Of a DNA stretch of 37,226 nucleotides, positions 31,525-37,226 are shown piece after piece. Within the stretch, counting starts at the first letter, position 1. Every line of letters starts with the position of its first letter. The notes beneath the pieces are model-generated. The model was not told where the DNA came from and did not search any database. It was given only the letters and a program-made list of their open reading frames with translations. The position numbers and the translations under genes were made by a program. This DNA is from Flavobacterium sp. (GTDB lineage: Bacteria > Bacteroidota > Bacteroidia > Flavobacteriales > Flavobacteriaceae), in the NCBI RefSeq assembly GCF_021151785.1, contig NZ_JAGKWP010000008.1, forward strand, positions 1 to 37,226. Direction: 5' to 3'.

Positions 31525-32301
31525 ATGACCAAAATATTCATCACCATTACCTTATTAATTTTGAGTTGGTTTTCTATTGCTCAAGTCAGCGAAAACAGAA
31601 CGCTCACATCTTTTTCAAAATTACAAGTTTCTCAAGGAATTGAAGTACACTATACTGTTTCTAATACTAACGAAATAAAAGTAGAAACAGATGATAAAGA
31701 AAAACTAAGACTAATTAAAACAGAAGTAGAAAATGAAACATTAAAAATATTTATTGCAGAGGTAGAAAACAATAAAGCAAATAGAAAAAATAAAAAGATG
31801 TTTAATACGAACTTTAACACATTAAAAGTCTATGTCTCTGGAAGTCCATTAAAACTTATTAAAGCCACATCCTCTGCAACCATCAGCCTAATAAATACCA
31901 ATAAAGCAGAGCAAATAGAAGTCTATGCCTCCTCATCAGGAAGTGTTTCTGGAAACTTTGATTGCGATCATTTTAATGCAGACATTGCATCAAGTGGAAA
32001 TTTAGAAGGAGCACTATCAGGAAATACTATAACAATGACAGTTAGTAGTTCCGGGCAAGTTCAATTAAATGGTAAGGTTAGTAGTTTACAACTAAAAGCC
32101 AGTAGCTCTGGAGATTGTAATTTAAAAAAATTAATTACTGAAAAAGCTTCTATTAAGGCCTCTAGCTCAGCAAATGTAACAATCACAACAACAAAAACAT
32201 TAGAGGCAGTAGCTTCATCTAGTGCTGAAATCAACTATTTTGGAAATCCAACTGATGTCAATAAAGAAGAAATTGCGTCAGGTTCAGTAAATAAAAAATA
32301 A
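31525..32301 (+). CDS. Secreted DUF2807 (head-GIN domain) protein
   Basis: 258 residues with a signal peptide (about 1-20, ending SIAQ). The N-terminal part is a head-GIN domain (FSKLQVSQGIEVHYTVSN, about 29-45), followed by a right-handed beta-helix-like region with recurring Ser-rich turns (ASSSGSVSG, ASSGNLEG, SSSGQVQL, ASSSGDCNL, ASSSANVTI, ASSSAEINY) about every 20 residues. Proteins of this family in Bacteroidota are sometimes called putative adhesins, without proven function. Here it sits 11 bases after the ATPase gene inside the efflux operon, so a periplasmic or outer membrane role in the export system is likely but unproven. Confidence 0.88.
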   Translation: MTKIFITITLLILSWFSIAQVSENRTLTSFSKLQVSQGIEVHYTVSNTNEIKVETDDKEKLRLIKTEVENETLKIFIAEVENNKANRKNKKMFNTNFNTLKVYVSGSPLKLIKATSSATISLINTNKAEQIEVYASSSGSVSGNFDCDHFNADIASSGNLEGALSGNTITMTVSSSGQVQLNGKVSSLQLKASSSGDCNLKKLITEKASIKASSSANVTITTTKTLEAVASSSAEINYFGNPTDVNKEEIASGSVNKK

Positions 32302-32327
32302 AAGCATCATCAAAAAACGAACAAGTT

Positions 32328-34760
32328 ATGTTAAAAAATTGGCTTCATATATTTCTCCATCAAATAAAAAACAACAAGTTATTTACAGCATTAAATAGCT
32401 TAGGATTAAGTATTGGAATTGCTGGATTAATTTTTGCAATTCTATATTGGAATGATGAAAAAAGTTACAACAAATGGAATCCTGATAAGGAAAGAATATT
32501 TCAATCTGTTTGTCAAGTTGCACCAGATATGTTCTGGGCTAGTAATGTTGCGGCTTTAGAAAAATATTTAAAAGCTGACTTCCCAGAACTAGAATCTTAC
32601 TGTTATTTTGACAATTGGTATTACGAAGAATTAGTACAATACAAAAACAAAAAAGAAATACTAAAAATTACTGATGCACAAAAACAATTCTTTGACTTTT
32701 TCCCTTTCAGTTTTATCAAAGGTTCAGCAAAAACGGCTCTAAAAAATGAAACTTGCATTGCCCTTTCTAAAGAAGCAGCGGACAAAATTTTTGGAGATGA
32801 AGATCCTATTGGAAAAGAAATACGCTATTCTGGTAGGACTCTTGTAGTAACTGGAATTTATGAAGTTCCTGGTAAATCTTCAATGGCTCCAATGGCTGTT
32901 ACTTCACTCATTGAGCCCAAATTAAAAGAAAATGCTGATCATTGGGGAAATTTCAATCATGGACTATTACTAAAACTTAAAAATCCAGATGATAAAAATA
33001 AAGTTGTAACTCGAATAGAAAAAATCTTATTTGAAAATCGAGTAGTAAAATGGGCAAAAGAAGAAGGGATTACACCTGAGGAATGGTTGAAAAAAAATGG
33101 AGGTGACAATACAAAAATTATACTTGAAGAACTAAGTCAAGCACGATTAAATTCAATAACTGATGGTTATGCTGAAGGCAGAGGTAATTATCAATTTTTA
33201 ATGATTATGTTAGGTTTATCCATTTTAATATTACTATTATCAATTGTCAACTACATCAATCTGGCCACGGCAAATGCAATCAAAAGAGCCAAAGAAGTAG
33301 GGGTTAGAAAAATCATTGGAGCATCAAAATTGAACATCATTTTACAGTTTATTTTTGAAACGGCATTAATCACCCTTTTCTCCATTTTACTTGCGCTTGT
33401 CATTGTAGAACTTTCTTTACCCTATTACAATGAATTCCTAAATAAAAAATTAGTAATTCATGGAGAACAATTCTACCTCCAAATCATAGTAATATTTTTC
33501 TTCACTATTGCAGTTGCAGGTATATTTCCAGCCATTTATGTTTCAAATTTTGAACCTTTAAAAGTTCTAAAAGGAAATTTCGGGAGAAGTAAAAATGGTA
33601 TTTGGTTGCGCAACGGAATGCTTGTGTTGCAATTTGCAATTGCCTCCTTTTTTATCATTGGTTCCTACATTGTTCATGAGCAAATAAAGTATTTAAATAC
33701 TAGAGATTTAGGTTTCAAAGGAGCACAAGTATTATCCATACGGTACAGAAATATTTATGATTGGAAACAAAAAGATTACAAGCAAAAATTATTTAGTCGC
33801 TATTACATGATAAAAGACGAAATATCAAAAATAAAAGGCGTTGATCAAGTGGCTACAGGTGCATTCGATTTTGGAAATGGTTCCGGTTCTTCTTCAAGTT
33901 TTATTTATAAAGATATTACCATTCAAGGACAAAACATGGGGGTCGACTTTGGTATGCTAGAAATGATGAAAATCAAATTAAAAGAAGGAAGATACTTTTC
34001 TAATCAATTAGCATCTGATACCATAAATACTATGCTGATTAATGAAACAGCTATGAAACAAATGAAAGAGAACAACCCAATAGGAAAAGAGGTTAACTGG
34101 AATGAAAACAAATTAAAAATTGTTGGTGTAGTAAAAGATTTCAATCTTTACAGTCCACAAGCCGAAATACCACCAATGGTTTTTTTCCATTTTAAAACAA
34201 TCGATTGGATGTTAGGTAACGCAAGTCGAATTTATGTAAAAATTGACGGTAAAAGCACAGAACAAACCATTGCAGCTATAGAAAAATTTTGGACAAAAAA
34301 TGTAGACTCTGAATACCCTTTTGAATATGATTTTGTAGATAAAGCATATGCTAGATCATATCAACAATATGTTAAACAAAAAAATTTATTCTCTTTGTTA
34401 AACGTTATTGTTATTTTAATAGCCCTCTTTGGCTTATTTGCGCTTGCCTCATTCTCAATAGAGCGTAGAATGAAAGAAATTGCAATAAGAAAAACACTTG
34501 GTGCCGAAACCAATACCTTATTAAAAGAACTCTCTAAACAGTATATTTTATTTTGTGCTATTGGATTTATAATCGCTATACTTCCTGTATATTATCTACT
34601 AGGGCTTTGGCTAGAAAACTTTGCTTTTAGAATAGAAATTGGCTGGATACCCTTTGTAATTGGTTTTATAATCCTATTAATTTTAACCTTACTTGTAGTT
34701 CTCACAAGAGCGTACCAGGCAACAAGATTAGATATTTTAAAATACTTAAAGTATGAATAA
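32328..34760 (+). CDS. FtsX/MacB-type ABC transporter permease, two-domain
   Basis: 810 residues. One N-terminal helix (21-41), a large periplasmic domain (about 45-285, MacB_PCD-like), three or more helices (about 288-308, 335-358, 383-403) with the FtsX-type cytoplasmic motif NAIKRAKEVGVRKIIGAS, then one helix near 430, a second periplasmic domain (about 450-690) and three final helices with the matching ERRMKEIAIRKTLGAE motif. This tandem-FtsX layout is that of large Bacteroidota permeases which, as MacB does, couple ATP hydrolysis to movements in the periplasm. Its ATPase is at 30812-31513. The stop overlaps tolC by 8 bases. Confidence 0.93.
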   Translation: MLKNWLHIFLHQIKNNKLFTALNSLGLSIGIAGLIFAILYWNDEKSYNKWNPDKERIFQSVCQVAPDMFWASNVAALEKYLKADFPELESYCYFDNWYYEELVQYKNKKEILKITDAQKQFFDFFPFSFIKGSAKTALKNETCIALSKEAADKIFGDEDPIGKEIRYSGRTLVVTGIYEVPGKSSMAPMAVTSLIEPKLKENADHWGNFNHGLLLKLKNPDDKNKVVTRIEKILFENRVVKWAKEEGITPEEWLKKNGGDNTKIILEELSQARLNSITDGYAEGRGNYQFLMIMLGLSILILLLSIVNYINLATANAIKRAKEVGVRKIIGASKLNIILQFIFETALITLFSILLALVIVELSLPYYNEFLNKKLVIHGEQFYLQIIVIFFFTIAVAGIFPAIYVSNFEPLKVLKGNFGRSKNGIWLRNGMLVLQFAIASFFIIGSYIVHEQIKYLNTRDLGFKGAQVLSIRYRNIYDWKQKDYKQKLFSRYYMIKDEISKIKGVDQVATGAFDFGNGSGSSSSFIYKDITIQGQNMGVDFGMLEMMKIKLKEGRYFSNQLASDTINTMLINETAMKQMKENNPIGKEVNWNENKLKIVGVVKDFNLYSPQAEIPPMVFFHFKTIDWMLGNASRIYVKIDGKSTEQTIAAIEKFWTKNVDSEYPFEYDFVDKAYARSYQQYVKQKNLFSLLNVIVILIALFGLFALASFSIERRMKEIAIRKTLGAETNTLLKELSKQYILFCAIGFIIAILPVYYLLGLWLENFAFRIEIGWIPFVIGFIILLILTLLVVLTRAYQATRLDILKYLKYE

Positions 34761-36054
34761 TAAAACCGCTTTATTGGTGTCATTATTTTTCTTATGTTTT
34801 ACTGCATGGGGTCAGAATAATACCTGGCCTTTGCAGAAATGCATTGAAAAGGGAATAGCAAATAACCTAGAAATTAAAATCCGCCAACTAGAAATCAAAA
34901 GGGTACAAAAAAGTAGAACCACAATTATTAATTCCATTTTACCTACTATCAATTTAATAGGTAATCAATCTTATAATTTTGGTTCAACTATTGATCCATC
35001 AACTAATGGACGGGTAAGTTCAAACATTCAATATGATAATTTTTATATAAATGCGAACATGAATTTGATTGACTTCAATGCCTATGCCAATCGAGAAAAA
35101 AGCAAAATTGATATTGAAAAAGCAAAAGCAGATAAAGAAGTCATTGAAAATGAGTATAAGTTACAAATATTAGAAAGCTATTATCAAGCGCTTTACACTC
35201 AAGAATTAGCAAAAATTCAACGAGAACAATTAAAAAATTCACAATTGAATTTAGAACGTATTAACAAAGAAGTAAGTATTGGAAGTAAACCAAAAAGTGA
35301 TTTGTATGATTTCCAATTAAGTTTTACTCAAGAAGAAAAAAGAATTTTAGAAACGGAGCAACTACTTGAAATGCAAAAATTACAACTTTTTCAATTAATA
35401 AACGCTACTGATGAATACCATGCAAATGTAGTTTTAGTCCCTACTACAAATAAATCTTCAGTCACAGTTAATACTGAAAATGAAAACCCAAAGATAAAAC
35501 TAGCCTTATTAAATTACCAAAGTAGTAATATAGAATTGAAAAGTATAAAAGCAACTAATTTACCAGTTTTATCAAGCTACTACTCCATTTCAAGTTTTTA
35601 TTACAAACCATTAAATCAACCCAATATTTTAATAGATGATTTCAATACTCAAATAAAAAACAACAAAAATCAACAAGTAGGAATACAATTACTAGTTCCT
35701 ATTTTTAATGGTCTTAGAAATAATAAAAGATTCATTGCTTCTAAAATTGAAACAGAAAAAAATAAATATAGAATTGAACAAGAAAAAATTAGGATTAACA
35801 ATCAACTAGCAATAGAAGAAAAAACGAAGCAAAATTATTTACAATTAAAAAATAAACTCAAAGCTTCATTTGAATATTCATTGGCTTCATTTACTACTTC
35901 CTCAGCAAAATTTGAAGCTGGTAAAATTGATGCTTACGCCTTCTCAACTGTAAAAAATGTACAACTCGCCACCGCATTTGATGTATTAAAAAACGAATTA
36001 CAAATCGAATTTTTAGACTTAAAAATAAACTTGATCAAATACAATCAATTATAA
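34753..36054 (+). CDS. TolC family outer membrane efflux protein
   Basis: 433 residues with a signal peptide ending near TAWGQ (about residue 20). Two repeats of the OEP type follow: long helices (IKIRQLEIKRVQKSRTT, then ANREKSKIDIEKAKADKE) and beta-strand pieces (LIGNQSYNFGSTIDPST and SYYSISSFYYKPLN), with GIQLLVPIFNGLRNNKR in the second half. TolC-family trimers form the outer membrane channel of tripartite pumps. It overlaps the permease gene by 8 bases and ends the operon; no hairpin terminator is visible after it. Confidence 0.93.
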   Translation: MNNKTALLVSLFFLCFTAWGQNNTWPLQKCIEKGIANNLEIKIRQLEIKRVQKSRTTIINSILPTINLIGNQSYNFGSTIDPSTNGRVSSNIQYDNFYINANMNLIDFNAYANREKSKIDIEKAKADKEVIENEYKLQILESYYQALYTQELAKIQREQLKNSQLNLERINKEVSIGSKPKSDLYDFQLSFTQEEKRILETEQLLEMQKLQLFQLINATDEYHANVVLVPTTNKSSVTVNTENENPKIKLALLNYQSSNIELKSIKATNLPVLSSYYSISSFYYKPLNQPNILIDDFNTQIKNNKNQQVGIQLLVPIFNGLRNNKRFIASKIETEKNKYRIEQEKIRINNQLAIEEKTKQNYLQLKNKLKASFEYSLASFTTSSAKFEAGKIDAYAFSTVKNVQLATAFDVLKNELQIEFLDLKINLIKYNQL

Positions 36055-36123
36055 CATTAATTTTAAAATGAAATGTTCCATTATTTTTCATAAATTTATA
36101 TATTCATTATAAATCATATAATT

Positions 36124-36345
36124 ATGAAAAAAAACATGGGAACTGCCGATAAATTAATTCGGTTAATTGTTGCAGCGACAATAGCTTATCTTTACTATAA
36201 TGGAACATTAACAGGTACCCTTGGCACTTTACTACTAATTGTAGCGGCTATTTTTGTACTAACAGCTCTGATTAGTTTTTGTCCATTATACACTCTTATG
36301 GGTATTACTACATGTGCTACTAAAAAAGAAAATAAAAACGTCTAG
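36124..36345 (+). CDS. DUF2892 family small membrane protein (YgaP-like)
   Basis: 73 residues, two hydrophobic segments (about 12-25 and 32-52). MGTADKLIRLIVAATIAYLYYNG and the ending FCPLYTLMGITTC match DUF2892 (YgaP_TM), whose Cys-containing CPLYxLxGI motif is well conserved. In E. coli YgaP this region is attached to a rhodanese domain; here it stands alone. Function unknown. A degenerate TAAATTTA box lies 26 bases upstream, and the last codons are part of the downstream terminator stem. Confidence 0.88.
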   Translation: MKKNMGTADKLIRLIVAATIAYLYYNGTLTGTLGTLLLIVAAIFVLTALISFCPLYTLMGITTCATKKENKNV

Positions 36346-36364
36346 TTTATTCTAGACGTTTTGG
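36336..36364. terminator. Bidirectional terminator overlapping the DUF2892 stop codon
   Basis: Perfect stem AAAACGTCTAG against CTAGACGTTTT around TTTATT. The TAG stop of the DUF2892 gene (36343-36345) is inside the left arm. Serves both convergent genes. Confidence 0.9.
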
Positions 36365-36372
36365 TTTTTATA

Positions 36373-37107
36373 TTATAATTTAATAGCTGTCTTTTTGACA
36401 ATTTTTGCTATACGCTTAGATAAATCACCCATCAATTCCGTTAAAGCACTTTCGCACATAGGCAAAATTTTCTCTGGAGATAATACAGGAATCCCTTTGA
36501 CCATAACACCTGTTTTTTTAGAATTTTCACCTTCAGAAAAAGCAAATACTTTGTTTCCTTGCTTATCATACAAAGCCATACGTGTAGTTGCTCTAACTTT
36601 TACTGTAGCTGTACCCCCTACTCCAAAACCTTTCACTAATTCAAAATTAATAGAAACAAACATAACACCATCTGCTTTATCAGCAAATAATTTAGCCATA
36701 GCTACCTCATTCGCTTGTCCCATAAATCCTTCATAAATGTATTTGTATTTTCCAAACAACAAATAATCCCTAGCCTCATACTTGTTTAAATCAAATTTAG
36801 GTTGAAATTGAGCATACCCCTCTGATTCACATACTTCATTTTCTGAAAGTAATTCAAAGGGTAATTCTTTGGCGTACTCATTAAAAAACTGATCATGATA
36901 TTGATTTAAAATGGGTGTCAAATTAAAGTTAGGATTGTCCCTTAAATTAAAAATCTCTTTTATCAATTGTTCTGAACCAATACCTAAATCAGAAAAACCA
37001 ACTACCTTGTTAGCATAAAAGGTAACTACTGCTACTTTTTTCTTTTGTGCCATACTAAATTGTGTCACTAACATGAGCAATAACACAAAGAAACTACTTT
37101 TTTTCAT
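36373..37107 (-). CDS. Secreted protein of unknown function
   Basis: 244 residues with a clear signal peptide (MKKSSFFVLLLMLVTQFSMAQ, cleavage after SMA). The mature part begins KKKVAVVTFYANKVVGFSDLG and has a late ADGVMFVSINFELVKGFGVGGTATVKVRATTRMALYDKQGNKVFAFSEG stretch, a pattern of alternating strands; it recalls the way periplasmic proteins of the CsgG/TolB-like N-terminal fold start (VAVVTF), but the match is weak. No lipobox Cys. I do not recognise a family. A promoter box on the same strand lies 22 bases upstream. Confidence 0.72.
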   Translation of the reverse strand: MKKSSFFVLLLMLVTQFSMAQKKKVAVVTFYANKVVGFSDLGIGSEQLIKEIFNLRDNPNFNLTPILNQYHDQFFNEYAKELPFELLSENEVCESEGYAQFQPKFDLNKYEARDYLLFGKYKYIYEGFMGQANEVAMAKLFADKADGVMFVSINFELVKGFGVGGTATVKVRATTRMALYDKQGNKVFAFSEGENSKKTGVMVKGIPVLSPEKILPMCESALTELMGDLSKRIAKIVKKTAIKL

Positions 37108-37129
37108 CGAAACTATTTTTAAATTTTTT

Positions 37130-37137
37130 CAAATGTA
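37130..37137 (-). promoter_or_regulatory. -7 promoter box of the secreted protein gene
   Basis: Reads TACATTTG on the minus strand, a TAnnTTTG match. The rest of the window to 37226 is AT-rich and holds no gene I can see. Confidence 0.55.
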
Positions 37138-37226
37138 ACTAAATTATTAATTAATTTTTATAGATATTTATGTTTCATTTAAAAAAAAATAGCATTTTAA
37201 CCAATAAAAAGAAAAATATATAAAAT

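Noticed and set aside
1..37226. Mobile element, prophage or CRISPR-linked defence system
   Set aside because: No transposase, integrase, phage structural gene, cas gene or spaced direct repeats found; base composition appears uniform by eye.

Overview
The window is chromosomal DNA from a member of the Bacteroidota, most likely a Flavobacteriaceae species close to Flavobacterium. Evidence: a very AT-rich sequence; the Bacteroidota housekeeping promoter signature TAnnTTTG before many genes, in places with a TTG/TTTG about 19 bases upstream; a long (about 1115-residue) SecA without the C-terminal zinc tail; and lineage-typical neighbours such as DUF493-DUF4290-murA and START-like protein-pabC. 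I see no insertion sequence, phage gene, integrase, CRISPR array or rRNA. Apart from two less ordinary modules it reads as core chromosome.

Layout. 1-1900: TerC-family membrane protein, PduO-type cobalamin adenosyltransferase and a DUF2795 protein. 1998-5345: secA. 5420-6403: two unrecognised small proteins. 6493-9000: a three-gene Mla/MCE lipid transporter (permease, ATPase, MCE protein). 9090-10526: a His-rich secreted protein, a DinB/DUF1569-like protein and a PhnB-like VOC protein. 10581-11972 (minus): phosphoglucosamine/phosphomannomutase. 12082-15208: ACP phosphodiesterase, AlkD-type DNA glycosylase and a ClC protein with CBS domains. 15263-17590: an Lgt-fold membrane protein overlapping a radical SAM enzyme that resembles archaeal tetraether lipid synthase (Tes/MJ0619), then a 65-residue membrane protein. 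17656-19996 (minus): DUF493, DUF4290 and murA. 20126-23496: AAA ATPase, recQ and fmt. 23659-25879: HU, YqgE/AlgH, pabC and a START-like protein. 26141-26214: a solitary elongator tRNA-Met with its own promoter and terminator. 26283-36054: a sensor kinase and NtrC-class regulator, divergent from a six-gene tripartite ABC efflux operon. 36124-37107: a DUF2892 membrane protein and a secreted protein of unknown function.

Two modules deserve attention. The first is the Lgt-like/Tes-like/small membrane protein unit. Its radical SAM protein keeps the N-terminal rubredoxin-like cysteines and two consecutive CX3CX2C clusters typical of enzymes that join lipid tails, and its Lgt-fold partner lacks the His and Asn of canonical Lgt. 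This suggests an undescribed membrane-lipid modification. The second is the NtrC-class two-component system facing an efflux operon (HlyD, secreted protein, MacB/LolD-type ATPase, DUF2807 protein, FtsX-type permease, TolC). The intergenic region carries two TGTTCA-N4-TGAAnA dyads exactly 22 bp apart and a sigma-54-like TGGCAC element, which together look like an enhancer and promoter.

Smaller points are: MurA with Asp in place of the fosfomycin-target Cys; a ClC protein that keeps the gating Glu but has Val at the proton-glutamate position; a terminator whose U-tract runs straight into the pabC start codon; and several annotated-looking TTG starts that fall inside promoter -7 boxes and should be moved downstream. 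Function calls rest on motif recognition by eye; no database search was run.
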